Both the position numbers and the translations under genes were made by a program. A stretch of DNA of 64,000 nucleotides from Mesotoga sp. UBA6090. GTDB lineage: Bacteria; Thermotogota; Thermotogae; Petrotogales; Kosmotogaceae. Shown one piece after another: positions 1 to 8,766 of this stretch (position 1 is the first letter of the stretch; every line of letters starts with the position of its first letter). The stretch is taken from positions 1 to 64,000 of the forward strand of contig NZ_DIXC01000057.1 in the NCBI RefSeq assembly GCF_002435945.1, read 5' to 3'. A model generated the notes under the pieces. That model did not search any database and was not told the origin of the DNA. It saw only the letters and a program-made list of their open reading frames with translations.

Positions 1-251
1 TCGCCTTCTTGGCACACTGGAACGAGGAACAATCACCTAGTATCCAGATCCTAAGTTAACTTAATGTAAAAAATAGAGTCTGTCACGAGAGAACGGTCCT
101 GCGTGGCCCATCCTCCCTCAAGGGAGGACTTAAAACCTATTAAGTGAAACTAACAGTTTCCTATGGGCGGGTTAATGGTTTGAGACTGATGACCAATGAT
201 GTCTTCTAACGCTCTTGCCAGACCCTAGACCTTACACCCCAGAGCCCGCGT
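1..251. other. Gene-free left edge
   Basis: No supportable coding frame enters from the left edge. The only structure seen is a short inverted repeat at 111-128 (TCCTCCC, loop TCAA, GGGAGGA) with no T-run on either side, so it is not called a terminator. Confidence 0.5.
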
Positions 252-857
252 CTATGGCTCTTGAAGCGGTCCCGGCCTTACCATGCTCCAAGATCTCAGC
301 TCGGGCGAGATTTCGATTTCCTTTACGACGGAGAATCCAAAGGATTCGTAGAAGGCTAAATTTGACGGATTCTGGGTTTCCAGATAACACTGAAGTCCTC
401 TGGAGTCTGCTTCACGCGTAAGAAGGTTCAAAAGCTGTCTGCCAATACCCTTTCTCTGAGAAGCGAGCGAAACCGCAATGAAGATCAGATGAAGATGGTG
501 TTCTTGTATGCATTCTTTGTGAACCTTCGATACTACCCTGCCGAGCTTCATAAGACGATTAAGTGACCTTGCTGGAAATATCAGCATCTTCAGGGCTCCG
601 CTCCTGATCCATGCTCCAAGGTCGGGATCTTCTTCAGAATCAATCCAAAGAATCATTCCGTTCATATCGGGTGAATCGAAATAGGCATTTCCGTTACCAC
701 AATAGGCCTTGAACATGACTCCGTAGATTTTCCTTACGAGTTCCCTTCTCTTTTCGTTAACTACGTATTTGACCATCGGGTCATCGGCAAATGCTTCGGT
801 TAAGATTTCTATCGCACTTGAGTGTTCTCTTGCAGAAATTCCGATCGGTTCGAACAT
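252..857 (-). CDS. GNAT-family N-acetyltransferase
   Basis: A 201-residue protein of the GNAT fold, which transfers an acetyl group from acetyl-CoA to an amine. The acetyl-CoA pyrophosphate loop Q-R-K-G-I-G is at residues 134-139 and the family's C-terminal signature N-L-A-F-Y-E-S-F-G-F at about 166-175. The length is usual for a single-domain GNAT. The ATG at 857 is preceded by AGGGTG at good spacing. The substrate cannot be told from sequence. The gene stands alone, downstream of and in the same direction as the nucleoside phosphorylase gene, with about 57 bp between them. No signal peptide or membrane segment is seen, so it is cytoplasmic. Confidence 0.85.
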   Translation of the reverse strand: MFEPIGISAREHSSAIEILTEAFADDPMVKYVVNEKRRELVRKIYGVMFKAYCGNGNAYFDSPDMNGMILWIDSEEDPDLGAWIRSGALKMLIFPARSLNRLMKLGRVVSKVHKECIQEHHLHLIFIAVSLASQRKGIGRQLLNLLTREADSRGLQCYLETQNPSNLAFYESFGFSVVKEIEISPELRSWSMVRPGPLQEP

Positions 858-914
858 GCTATCACCCTTTCAGCTTGCCACTATGCGCAGCAAAGGGCTT
901 GACTGGCAATAGAC

Positions 915-1682
915 CTATATTCTCAGGCAGCACTCGATCGCCGCCCAGAAGACACGCTCCTTGTGACTGGCGGACTCAGGATGGAATCTTCTGTCCCACT
1001 CTTCGCCGCTAACGTCGTCTCCCGAGGAAAGCAGCTGTCCAAAGACGACATCTCGGAACTTTGAGACGGCCATGAGGGCGGAAGCCTCCATCTCGACGGT
1101 AATACAACCCTCGTCGATTCTCTCCTTGACTATCTTCTTCGTCTCCCTGTAGAAGGCGTCGGTTGTCCAGGTCTTTCCCTTGATATATGGAATCGATGAA
1201 GCTTCCAATGCGGCCTCTATCTTCTCTAACACCTCTGCGTCTACAGTGATTTCGTGGGAAGGCTCCAGGTAATGATACGAGGTTCCCTCGTCTCTAATGG
1301 CAGACTGAACGACTATGATCTCTCCCCTCGGAATCTCCCTCTTCAGTACTCCACATGAGCCGCAGGCTATTGTCTTTCTAACTCCAAGGGCGATGAGCTC
1401 CTCATAAAAGCCTGCCGCCGACGGCGCTCCAAGTCCGGGATTCAAGATCGCGACTTTGACCGCTTTGTACTCTATCTCATAGACGGGATACAGTCCGACC
1501 TCGCTTCTCCTGTCACTGATCTTCTTCAGAAGACCCTTCTTCAAGAGACTCTCTATCACACCCTGATAGAAGAGAATAACCGCTCTTTCGGACATCTCGG
1601 TGATCGAAGAGATGACCTTCGTCGGTTCGATAACGGCCGGTCTTTCATAATCATGTTCCAGAATAGGTAAACGCTTCTCCAT
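915..1682 (-). CDS. Nucleoside phosphorylase (PNP/UDP family)
   Basis: A 255-residue PNP_UDP_1-family enzyme, predicted to split a nucleoside with phosphate into base and ribose-1-phosphate in salvage. Support: the glycine-rich stretch A-C-G-S-C-G-V-L at about 106-113 and the nucleoside-binding V-E-M-E-A-S at 196-201, whose M-E pair contacts the ribose in this family. The open frame runs 84 codons further upstream, but ATG at 1682 is chosen because AGGGGG lies just before it and the extension has no family resemblance. The arrangement is closer to uridine phosphorylase-like members than to trimeric purine enzymes, but substrate is uncertain. Confidence 0.85.
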   Translation of the reverse strand: MEKRLPILEHDYERPAVIEPTKVISSITEMSERAVILFYQGVIESLLKKGLLKKISDRRSEVGLYPVYEIEYKAVKVAILNPGLGAPSAAGFYEELIALGVRKTIACGSCGVLKREIPRGEIIVVQSAIRDEGTSYHYLEPSHEITVDAEVLEKIEAALEASSIPYIKGKTWTTDAFYRETKKIVKERIDEGCITVEMEASALMAVSKFRDVVFGQLLSSGDDVSGEEWDRRFHPESASHKERVFWAAIECCLRI

Positions 1683-1800
1683 ATATGCCCCCTTTACGAC
1701 AATTTTAGCAGCAAAGAAGAGATCGACAATCCCCAAAGTACCTGACACTTTTGTAACCGAAAGCTTTATTATTGTAATCAGTATGAACTGAGGTGAAATC

Positions 1801-2619
1801 GTGAAGACAAGGTTGGCTCTGATAGTGGTTCTTCTTATCACAGTTATTTTATCGGCAGCGATGTGAACAATCCCGAAAACAGGTTCAAATTCGAGCTCGA
1901 CTACGAGATCGGATTTACGGGAGTGATCTTCCACACAATTCAGTTCGGTCAGACGGGAACTGTTCTGAATTATGAGAAAGACGGCGGACAGAATATTCTC
2001 TTCCTATATCAAAGGTACACCGCCGGGTTGAGTATCGGCAAACACACTGTTTACTTTCTGTATCAGCCACTCCGGTTCAGTCTAAGGTTCAGCTTAAGAG
2101 CGACCTGATAGTCGACGGAGTCACCTTCCCCGCCGGAAGCGGAATCCTCTTGAACTACGGCTTCCCGTTCTAGAGGGTCAGCTACACTTACGACGTCTTG
2201 AGAAAGGGCAACAGCTATCTCACCCTCGGCTTGTCCCTTCAGTTGAGAAATGCAGATATCTACTTCGAGTCTCTCGACGGAACGAAATTCGTCGATAACA
2301 AGAATGTCGGTCGCGTTCCGATTATCAAGGTGAAGGGCGAGTACTGGCTGAACGAAAAGGCTTACCTAGCAACAGACATCTACCGTTTCTACGCCTCCAG
2401 CAGGTTCATTAACGAAGCTGACTTTGACTTCGAGGGATCGGTGCTGGACGCTTCTTTGAGAGCCGGCCTGCTTCTAACGGATTATCTCGAAACCTATTAA
2501 ATGTACGTTTCATAGGGGGAACCGCTAAGAGCACTTCCGAAAACTCCGACAGCCCCGATGGCTTCACGGACAACAGACTTGCGACCATCGACTTAAGCAT
2601 AGGATTCCAGCTGAAGTAA
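1801..2619 (+). pseudogene. Decayed secreted (outer-membrane-like) protein gene
   Basis: A GTG at 1801, behind GAGGTG at 1790-1795, opens a frame that encodes a clean signal peptide (K-T-R-L-A-L-I-V-V-L-L then ...L-S-A-A) and then stops at 1864-1866. The reading continues in another frame (D-V-N-N-P-E-N-R-F-K-F-E-L from 1860), shifts again near 2071, meets an in-frame TAG at 2171-2173, continues to about 2500, and shifts a third time to end with ...T-I-D-L-S-I-G-F-Q-L-K at TAA 2617-2619. Alternating aromatic and polar residues suggest beta-strands. Three frameshifts and one nonsense codon point to a dead gene. The family is not recognised. Confidence 0.8.
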
Positions 2620-2640
2620 TAATAACTATGACTATAGAAA

Positions 2641-2668
2641 AACCGGCCATCGTGGCGGTTCTTTTCTT
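2641..2668 (+). terminator. Intrinsic terminator after the decayed gene
   Basis: AACC-G-GCCA, loop TCG, TGGC-GGTT (2641-2660, one bulged G) followed by CTTTTCTT. It is placed just after the pseudogene stop and has outlasted the reading frame. Confidence 0.6.
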
Positions 2669-2693
2669 GAATCCGTAATCTTATTAGGTCTTA

Positions 2694-3350
2694 CTAAAGA
2701 ACTAACGTTTCGCCGTTTTTTATCTCGATAGAGTTTCCGGGGAGATCGCCGAATTTCTCGACGGGTTCGCTAGAGACTATCCTAACCCCGTCCATCTCGT
2801 AAAGAAATAGGGCGTGCTCCGTGTCGTTTTTCTCTGCGTTCTGCCTTATCGCCCAGATGTTTTCATAGTCAGTGAGAAGCGCGTTGATCAACGTGTAGCG
2901 GTAGTTCTCCGCCACAAAGGCCGCTGTTATTTCCAGGGCTCTCTTCGTTTCGTATATTTCGAGATTACTGACCAGAAGCTCGAGATATCTCTGGGTATCC
3001 GTCGTTCCTTCATCGCTCGCGAAGTCGTATATCGTACCGTTGTGACAGAAGGCGTAGTTTCTCCCCTTGACTGTGGCATAGAAGGGATGGACGTGTTCGA
3101 GATTGACGGTGTATCCCTTCGATACCTTTCGAGAATGAATTATCCCGACCCTGCTTGGAGGAAGCCTCTTGTCGCTGTCAAAGATCGCACTAAAACTGTT
3201 GTAGGTTTCTCTCGCTTCGCCACGAAGGGCATAGCCCCAGCCGTCACTGTGAGGACTGGAAATGCCTTTCTCAGAGATACCCTTTAGAATGTCTAAAATC
3301 CAGTTCGTATCTATGTTCTTATCTGCCTTGAAGGCGATCATTCTGCACAT
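2694..3350 (-). CDS. Class II glutamine amidotransferase
   Basis: A 218-residue stand-alone class II (Ntn) glutaminase-like protein. The start M-C-R-M exposes Cys2, the family's nucleophile after removal of Met1. Other family blocks seen are S-D-G-W-G-Y-A at about 35-41, the H-S-R-K-V-S motif, and H-P-F-Y...F-C-H-N-G-T-I-Y at about 86-108. No synthase domain is attached, as in the YafJ/EgtC-like group, so the ammonia acceptor is unknown. Its start overlaps the pdxT end by 13 bp, so the two are probably co-translated. Whether it belongs to B6 metabolism or is only co-transcribed cannot be decided here. Confidence 0.85.
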   Translation of the reverse strand: MCRMIAFKADKNIDTNWILDILKGISEKGISSPHSDGWGYALRGEARETYNSFSAIFDSDKRLPPSRVGIIHSRKVSKGYTVNLEHVHPFYATVKGRNYAFCHNGTIYDFASDEGTTDTQRYLELLVSNLEIYETKRALEITAAFVAENYRYTLINALLTDYENIWAIRQNAEKNDTEHALFLYEMDGVRIVSSEPVEKFGDLPGNSIEIKNGETLVL

Positions 3351-3940
3351 TTTTCAATCCTCTTTCCAGCCGCTTCGGCCATCTTTAGAAAGTACCGGTG
3401 AATTCTCAGATCTCCAGTAAGTTCGGGATGGAAGGAGGCTGCCAGCACGTTTCCCTGGCGAACGAGAACCGGCGATCCGTCGTAGCATGTAAGGACTCTA
3501 ACTTCGCCACCGATCGATTCGATCTTTGGAGCTCTTATGAATACTGCCCTGAATGGTTCGGGGCCGATCTCGTCAATCTGTAGATCGACCTCGAAGCTGT
3601 TGATCTGCCTGCCGTAACCGTTTCTCTTGACGCTAATGTCTAGAACGCCAAGAGAGTCCTGATTGACGACGTTCTCAATCTTCCTCGACAGGAGGATCAT
3701 GCCCGCGCAGGTCGCCAGGACTGGCATTCCACCTTCTATCCTATTCCTGAGGGCTTCCCACATTTCGAATCTCTTCAAGAGCTTGATCATGGTGGTCGAC
3801 TCTCCACCCGGCATTACCAGCGCATCGACCGAGTCGATCTCCTTCCGGTCTTTCACCCAGGACGGTTCCACTCCTGCCTTTCTGAGAATCGATAGATGTT
3901 CCTGTATAGCGCCTTGAATTCCAAGAACCCCGATCTTCAA
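3338..3940 (-). CDS. pdxT: Pyridoxal 5'-phosphate synthase glutaminase subunit PdxT
   Basis: A 200-residue class I glutaminase that feeds ammonia to PdxS in the deoxyxylulose-5-phosphate-independent route to pyridoxal phosphate. The G-G-E-S-T motif is at 45-49, the nucleophile Cys78 in A-T-C-A-G, and the catalytic pair His171/Glu173 in S-F-H-P-E. Length is normal. The start is TTG at 3940. The gene follows pdxS by 3 bp, the universal pairing, and overlaps the following amidotransferase gene. Confidence 0.97.
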   Translation of the reverse strand: MKIGVLGIQGAIQEHLSILRKAGVEPSWVKDRKEIDSVDALVMPGGESTTMIKLLKRFEMWEALRNRIEGGMPVLATCAGMILLSRKIENVVNQDSLGVLDISVKRNGYGRQINSFEVDLQIDEIGPEPFRAVFIRAPKIESIGGEVRVLTCYDGSPVLVRQGNVLAASFHPELTGDLRIHRYFLKMAEAAGKRIEKCAE

Positions 3941-3943
3941 CTC

Positions 3944-4822
3944 TTACCAGCCTCTTTCTTCCATTCGAACTTCAAGAGTCTCGATCTCGAGGCCGTCCAT
4001 TGCATCTCCTACGTTCTCGGAGATCTCCGCCAGAGCTTCGGGATTGTCATAATGCAAAACCGCTTCGACGATCGCCTTGGCCATTCTTGCGGGATCCTTT
4101 GACTTGAAGATTCCCGAACCTACGAAGACTCCGTCGCAGCCGAGCATCATCATGAGAGCCGCATCGGCCGGTGTAGCCACTCCGCCGGCGGCGAAATTGA
4201 CGACGGGAAGCCTTCCGAGCTCTCTTACCTGGCTGAGAATCTCGACAGGCGCACCGATTTCCTTTCCGTAGTGGACGAGTTCGGCATCGTTCATCATCTG
4301 GACCTTTCTCACTTCTTCGTTGACGGTTCTCATGTGCTTGACTGCCTCGACAATATTGCCCGTACCGGCCTCTCCCTTTGTTCTGATCATCGCGGCGCCC
4401 TCGGCGATTCTTCTGACTGCTTCTCCGAGATTTCTCGCTCCACAAACGAAGGGGACGGTGAATATTCTCTTGTCTATGTGATATTTGTCATCTGCAGGTG
4501 TAAGAACCTCCGATTCGTCGATGAAGTCAACGCCAATAGCTTCGAGGATCTTCGCTTCGGCGATGTGGCCAATTCTGGCTTTGGCCATTACAGGGACCGT
4601 AACAGATTCCATGATCTCTTTGATGAGACCGATTTTCGCCATTCGGGCTACTCCGCCCTCTTTTCGGATATCCGCCGGTACTCTTTCAAGAGCCATTACT
4701 GCCGTGGCTCCGGCATCCTGAGCTATCTTTGCCTGCTCGGGATTCGTGACGTCCATGATTACGCCGTTCTTGAACATTTCAGCGAACCCTTTTTTTACTG
4801 TCCAGGTTCCCTTTGCTTCCAT
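3944..4822 (-). CDS. pdxS: Pyridoxal 5'-phosphate synthase lyase subunit PdxS
   Basis: A 292-residue (beta/alpha)8 synthase that builds pyridoxal phosphate from ribose-5-phosphate, glyceraldehyde-3-phosphate and ammonia from PdxT. With the ATG at 4822 (M-E-A-K-G), the key residues fall at Asp24, Lys81 (V-M-A-K-A-R-I-G-H) and Lys149 (R-T-K-G-E-A-G-T-G), which match the standard numbering of the family and support this start. GAGGAGAGG lies about 8 nt upstream. GTG at 4831 would add three residues and overlap the upstream gene. It is the second gene of a cofactor operon after the nicotinate phosphoribosyltransferase gene. Confidence 0.97.
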   Translation of the reverse strand: MEAKGTWTVKKGFAEMFKNGVIMDVTNPEQAKIAQDAGATAVMALERVPADIRKEGGVARMAKIGLIKEIMESVTVPVMAKARIGHIAEAKILEAIGVDFIDESEVLTPADDKYHIDKRIFTVPFVCGARNLGEAVRRIAEGAAMIRTKGEAGTGNIVEAVKHMRTVNEEVRKVQMMNDAELVHYGKEIGAPVEILSQVRELGRLPVVNFAAGGVATPADAALMMMLGCDGVFVGSGIFKSKDPARMAKAIVEAVLHYDNPEALAEISENVGDAMDGLEIETLEVRMEERGW

Positions 4823-4824
4823 TT

Positions 4825-6141
4825 TCAACACCTCTCCTCTTTATCGTTGTTCCAATAGTTACTCGCTACTTTTTCCAATCTCGGAGTCTCTCTCTTCCCT
4901 CTTCCGACTTTTGCGCAGGGCCTTCCTTCGACCTCCACGATATCTGCCGTGAAGTCCAGCTTGTTCTTCAGTAGAGACGAACCGACTCCGTAAACATCCG
5001 CGGGGACATTCAGCTTTTCAAAGAGATCTATCTTCTCCGCCGTGAAACCGCCCGAGACGACTATCTTTAAATCATTCATTCCGCACCGGTCGAATTCCCT
5101 TCTAGCCCTCCAGACAAGTTCGGGACAGACTCCCAGTGAGGAAGCGTCCTTCGGGACGACCGAAACGTCTCTCAAAATGCCAGAAGTATCGAATCTCACG
5201 CCCCATATCTTTCCCTTTCCCGGTCCTATAACAACCGAAGGATCGGTCTTGCCAGGTGTGAAGTCCTCACCGGTCTCGGCTTTGTACGTGCGGGCAACGC
5301 AATCGACCGTCGTTCCGATCACATCGTTGTCCCAATCTACCAAAATTATTCGATTGACTCCACCGTCTATGTAACGATCGAACTCCATGGCGGCCTCGGC
5401 CGTATCTCCGTTATACACTGCAATAAGCGCGTGGGGTATCGTCCCCATACTCTCAACTCCCCAGTAGTCGGCGTTCGCGTCGGTAGAAACGCCGAAGGCA
5501 CCGGCCTTGAGCGCCGCGTATCCGTCTGTTGCCTGAGTCCAGAAATGGTCGAATCTCGCGCTGAAGAAGAGTATCTCCTTGCCTCTAGCGGCCTTCACGA
5601 CGGACTTGACGGCAGTCGCAGTTGAAGAAGCTCTCGCTATAACACCCAGCAATATTGTTTCCAGATAAGAGAAATATCTGGGATCGCCTTCTATAGTCAT
5701 TACCGGTTCCATATCCTTTGCTTCATCACCGTCATATAGAGCGCGAACTTCCAGTTCGGACCACTTGTCGATCCAGAGATCATTAAGCTTCATCTTAAGA
5801 TCCCATTTTCGAGCGGTCAGTTCCACCAGTGCCCGACGGTCCATCTCCCAGGCTGCGTGGTTGACCTCCTTCTCAATCTCGAGTACCTCTTCGAAGAGCC
5901 TCTTCGCCTCTCCTTCATTCGAGTAATAACCGGTCCCAAAGCGAAGAATGGCAAGCGCTTCGTCAATTCCCACTATTGTCGCGTCTCTCCTCGGGAAGAG
6001 CTGGTATAGCACCCTTGACTTCTTTTCTGCCTTCTTGAGGACTTCGACGAGTCTCGTGAAGTATTTGTCAGAATAGTAGCCGGCTCTCATCTTGTCAATC
6101 GGTACTTTGAAAACCCTCGGGTCGATTCTGCACTTGTCCAC
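4825..6141 (-). CDS. pncB: Nicotinate phosphoribosyltransferase
   Basis: A 438-residue type II phosphoribosyltransferase-fold enzyme, predicted to join nicotinate to PRPP in NAD salvage. Seen in order: N-terminal R-V-F-K-V-P-I-D-K-M-R-A-G-Y-Y-S-D-K-Y-F, the central block with S-A-R-F-D-H-F, and the C-terminal phosphate site I-V-V-S-G-G-F followed by Y-G-V-G-S-S-L. The start is set at GTG 6141, because GGAAGGGGG sits 6 nt upstream; an in-frame TTG at 6177 would run across that ribosome site. It leads an operon with pdxS, pdxT and an amidotransferase, so two nucleotide-derived cofactors are made or salvaged together. The amide-using homologue NAMPT is less likely. Confidence 0.88.
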   Translation of the reverse strand: MDKCRIDPRVFKVPIDKMRAGYYSDKYFTRLVEVLKKAEKKSRVLYQLFPRRDATIVGIDEALAILRFGTGYYSNEGEAKRLFEEVLEIEKEVNHAAWEMDRRALVELTARKWDLKMKLNDLWIDKWSELEVRALYDGDEAKDMEPVMTIEGDPRYFSYLETILLGVIARASSTATAVKSVVKAARGKEILFFSARFDHFWTQATDGYAALKAGAFGVSTDANADYWGVESMGTIPHALIAVYNGDTAEAAMEFDRYIDGGVNRIILVDWDNDVIGTTVDCVARTYKAETGEDFTPGKTDPSVVIGPGKGKIWGVRFDTSGILRDVSVVPKDASSLGVCPELVWRARREFDRCGMNDLKIVVSGGFTAEKIDLFEKLNVPADVYGVGSSLLKNKLDFTADIVEVEGRPCAKVGRGKRETPRLEKVASNYWNNDKEERC

Positions 6142-6270
6142 GGAGCGCCCCCTTCCTATACCCTGATTCGCGAGCAAAAATTCCGGAAAAAACGTATCCG
6201 GTATCCGATTATATAATAATAGACGACTTTCGACTCTTGAACCCGGCTGATCTTTGCCAAACGGACCGGT

Positions 6271-6299
6271 CCAAAAAACAAACCGGCCGCAAGGCCGGC
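6271..6299 (-). terminator. Intrinsic terminator of the envelope-stress-like operon
   Basis: On the minus strand a CCGGCC stem with TTGC loop and GGCCGG (6283-6298) is followed by TTTGTTTTTT. It lies 17 bp past the stop of the LiaF-like gene and ends the four-gene operon. Confidence 0.85.
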
Positions 6300-6315
6300 A
6301 GAGAAGATGATTCTT

Positions 6316-7281
6316 CTATATCCAGTCGATAGAGATCTTCGACATATCTGACTTTACGTTGATCTGGCAGGTAGTCACGGCCCTGTCGATATTGGTCGAG
6401 ACGTATCCCTTTTCTCTCTCCATAAGATTGTTGAAGTTACTCCAGTTCAACTCCCCTTCATGAACAATACTAAGTCCAACATCTTTTGGTGCCCTGATGT
6501 TCAGGGAAGTAACTTCGCAGTCAATATCGATTATTGAGTCACGCCGTTCAGAAGGGATTATTGACAGCCTGGACAATGAGGTCTTAATTGTAGCCCTATC
6601 TAGATTGAGACTCGAAAAGTCAAGAACTGTATCAGCTCCATCAAGTGTAGCCTCAACCCTGAGAATGGGCTCAGCGTTGATCTCAAGGTTCATTCTTGAT
6701 TTGGACATAACACTTGAAACCCCGGATTTTGCCTTGCACTTCGCCTTCAAAACGCCTTTAGCCTTATCCATATCGTATTTCAGATCTCCATTGAAACTCA
6801 GCTTATCGAAACTTACATTTGCGTCGATACCGTTTGAAGTGTTGTCCATCATTAGTACCTTTGTTAGGTTTGCCTCGAGTTCTATTTCGAGCTCATCAAA
6901 CTCCTTCGGTCTCGAGATGTTTAGGACCTGTCTCGTGGAGCTTTGTGTTTTTCCTAGCTTAAAGCTTTTTCTGAAAAGGGTAACTATGCCCCAACCAACG
7001 ATATACGATCCAATCATGGCCACTATGAGCTCCCAGAAGCCCCAGCCCCTGAAGCCCTTGATAACATTCCACCCAATCAAAAGGTCGGTGACAAGAATCG
7101 CACCGAAGATGAGACTGCCCATATATTCCGCCTTGAATCTTATGAATATCTTAAATCCCTGGTAGAGGAATACAATGGCAAAGAAAATCTCTATTGCGAA
7201 AGCAAAGCTAGGAATTATGTGAGTAACCGACAGAATGATCAATATCCCCAGAAAAATCGCGAAAAGTGCTCCAAATTTCAT
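6316..7281 (-). CDS. Membrane protein with LiaF-like architecture
   Basis: A 321-residue protein with about four hydrophobic segments in the first 110 residues (about 1-20, 25-43, 55-72 and 82-103), a short basic linker with R-K-S-F-K-L-G-K, and a soluble C-terminal half rich in beta-strand patterning that ends S-K-I-S-I-D-W-I. This is the layout of LiaF/VloF-type envelope-stress proteins, whose C-terminal domain is a beta-solenoid. It is the last gene of an operon with a DUF4097 protein, a YvlB-like protein and a DUF2089 protein. That neighbourhood supports a membrane-stress or membrane-sensing role, but no biochemical activity can be assigned. Confidence 0.65.
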   Translation of the reverse strand: MKFGALFAIFLGILIILSVTHIIPSFAFAIEIFFAIVFLYQGFKIFIRFKAEYMGSLIFGAILVTDLLIGWNVIKGFRGWGFWELIVAMIGSYIVGWGIVTLFRKSFKLGKTQSSTRQVLNISRPKEFDELEIELEANLTKVLMMDNTSNGIDANVSFDKLSFNGDLKYDMDKAKGVLKAKCKAKSGVSSVMSKSRMNLEINAEPILRVEATLDGADTVLDFSSLNLDRATIKTSLSRLSIIPSERRDSIIDIDCEVTSLNIRAPKDVGLSIVHEGELNWSNFNNLMEREKGYVSTNIDRAVTTCQINVKSDMSKISIDWI

Positions 7282-7283
7282 TG

Positions 7284-8387
7284 CTAATCACCTTCTTTCT
7301 TTTCTCTGGTCAATTTAGGTTCTTCAGGAGTATCAACTTTCTCCGGAGACTCCTGAAGCTCTTTGCTTTCTGTATCTTCCTCCTTCATCACTACATCTAT
7401 GGAGTCCTTAAGCTTCTTCAGCTCTTCATCAACTTCGAGCATCTCTTCTATTTCCTTCTCAGAATAGCCTAGAACTCCTAACATCTCCAGGGCGTACTCC
7501 TTTGTCAGCTTGCCTTCCTTGAAAAGTCTCAGTATCTTCTTAGTCTCCTGATCCTGGAGATTCTCTTCAACCACAGCGGCTCGGTCGGACCTCTTCTCTT
7601 CTGAAGAAGCAGGAGAAGATTCGACCTTGACCTCTTTTGCGGGCGCTCCTCTGTACTTGGCACTTATTAGGAGATCACCAGATACGCTGCTCATCTTAAG
7701 ATACTCCTGTGGTTCGCCATTTCCATATCTATAGTGCTTCTTGTCGACCTTCACCAGTCCCATGTCAGAGGAAACATCCCCACTAACCGAGGAAATCGTC
7801 GCATCGAACCTGGGTTCACCTGAATATGAGATTATTGCATCCCCGCTCACCGTTGACACACTCGTGTCTCTTTCCATCGGAGGAATTCCTTTAATGCTCA
7901 GATCACCCGATACTGATCCGAATTTGCCTCTTCGGTAATTCGATGCAACAAAAGTCAGATCTCCACTTACCGTACTTAAGCTAAACTCATTCATTGAACA
8001 GTTCTCAATCTTCACGTCACCGCTAACGTTGTTTATCTTCAGACTCCTCAGATCGAAGTCTGTGATATTGACATCACCGGAAGCGTTGTTTGCATCGAGC
8101 TCTTGAATGTTCTTCGGGACAAGAAGCCTTATGCTCTTTACATCGGCCCCACCGTCATATAGATTTTTTATAAAAGGAATATTGATGCTAGTACCCTTCT
8201 GGAATCTTATCGTAAGCTTCTTTCCTGACCTTTCGGCTTCAGGAACATAATCATTCGAATCCACTTCAACAAATGCGACCACGTTTCCTTCTTCAACAAG
8301 GTCGATCTGAAGATCCGCGCTAGCTGAGGTAACCTTCAAGATTTCAATACCGGCGCTTTCGAATTCAAACTTTTTCTCCACGACCAT
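7284..8387 (-). CDS. DUF4097-type beta-solenoid protein with S-G-D repeats
   Basis: A 367-residue protein. Residues 102-238 hold seven copies of a short repeat centred on S-G-D (N-A-S-G-D, N-V-S-G-D, T-V-S-G-D, S-V-S-G-D and so on), spaced about 17-35 residues, as in DUF4097 putative adhesin/anti-sigma-like beta-helices. After a Ser/Glu-rich linker (about 250-280) comes a helical module K-K-I-L-R-L-F-K-E-G-K-L-T-K-E-Y-A-L that resembles the short regulatory helices of its operon partners, then an acidic-basic tail. No signal peptide is seen, so it is probably cytoplasmic or at the inner face of the membrane. It starts 6 bp after the preceding gene. Confidence 0.75.
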   Translation of the reverse strand: MVVEKKFEFESAGIEILKVTSASADLQIDLVEEGNVVAFVEVDSNDYVPEAERSGKKLTIRFQKGTSINIPFIKNLYDGGADVKSIRLLVPKNIQELDANNASGDVNITDFDLRSLKINNVSGDVKIENCSMNEFSLSTVSGDLTFVASNYRRGKFGSVSGDLSIKGIPPMERDTSVSTVSGDAIISYSGEPRFDATISSVSGDVSSDMGLVKVDKKHYRYGNGEPQEYLKMSSVSGDLLISAKYRGAPAKEVKVESSPASSEEKRSDRAAVVEENLQDQETKKILRLFKEGKLTKEYALEMLGVLGYSEKEIEEMLEVDEELKKLKDSIDVVMKEEDTESKELQESPEKVDTPEEPKLTREKKEGD

Positions 8388-8393
8388 ACCCCC

Positions 8394-8756
8394 TCATTCC
8401 TCTACCTTTATCGTTACTCTCTTGTCCTCGGTTTCTATTTCAACCGACTCTCTAGTCTTGATTACCTCGTCAAGCACTTCCTTCAGATTGTAATCAACTA
8501 CTCTGCCACCGATTCTAAAATTCGCGTCCTTTTCTTTCACGAAGTTTCCTACAAACCTTGCCAACCTAACGGGTAGCTTAATATTCGCTTCCACTTTTCC
8601 GGTGAAGTTATCCACAACCTCTATGATAAACTTCCTTCCAGATCTTTCTTCTGCATATGATTCGATAAATTCTTCAAGAAGATCCCTTCCTTGCTCAGGA
8701 GAGATCTTGCCGTCGGCTATAAGCTTCAAGATCTTCAAGACTTCTTCTCTATCCAT
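8394..8756 (-). CDS. YvlB-like N-terminal domain protein
   Basis: A 120-residue protein. The first 35 residues (E-E-V-L-K-I-L-K-L-I-A-D-G-K-I-S-P-E-Q-G) form the short helical module that begins YvlB/DUF4097-type proteins. The rest is beta-rich with charged ends. It is co-transcribed between the DUF2089 gene and the DUF4097 gene with gaps of 10 and 6 bp. It probably works with them as an adaptor or regulator; no catalytic motif is seen. Confidence 0.65.
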   Translation of the reverse strand: MDREEVLKILKLIADGKISPEQGRDLLEEFIESYAEERSGRKFIIEVVDNFTGKVEANIKLPVRLARFVGNFVKEKDANFRIGGRVVDYNLKEVLDEVIKTRESVEIETEDKRVTIKVEE

Positions 8757-8766
8757 ATAAAACCAC

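Noticed and set aside
111..128. Terminator at the left edge
   Set aside because: A 7-bp stem without a T-run on either strand and with no gene end beside it.
1801..2619. Programmed frameshifting in the signal-peptide gene
   Set aside because: Three separate shifts and an in-frame TAG, without slippery heptamers noticed at the junctions, fit decay far better than recoding.
4047..4445. 132-codon frame antisense-shifted inside pdxS
   Set aside because: Same-strand shadow in another frame, Arg/Gly-rich translation, while pdxS carries all catalytic residues.
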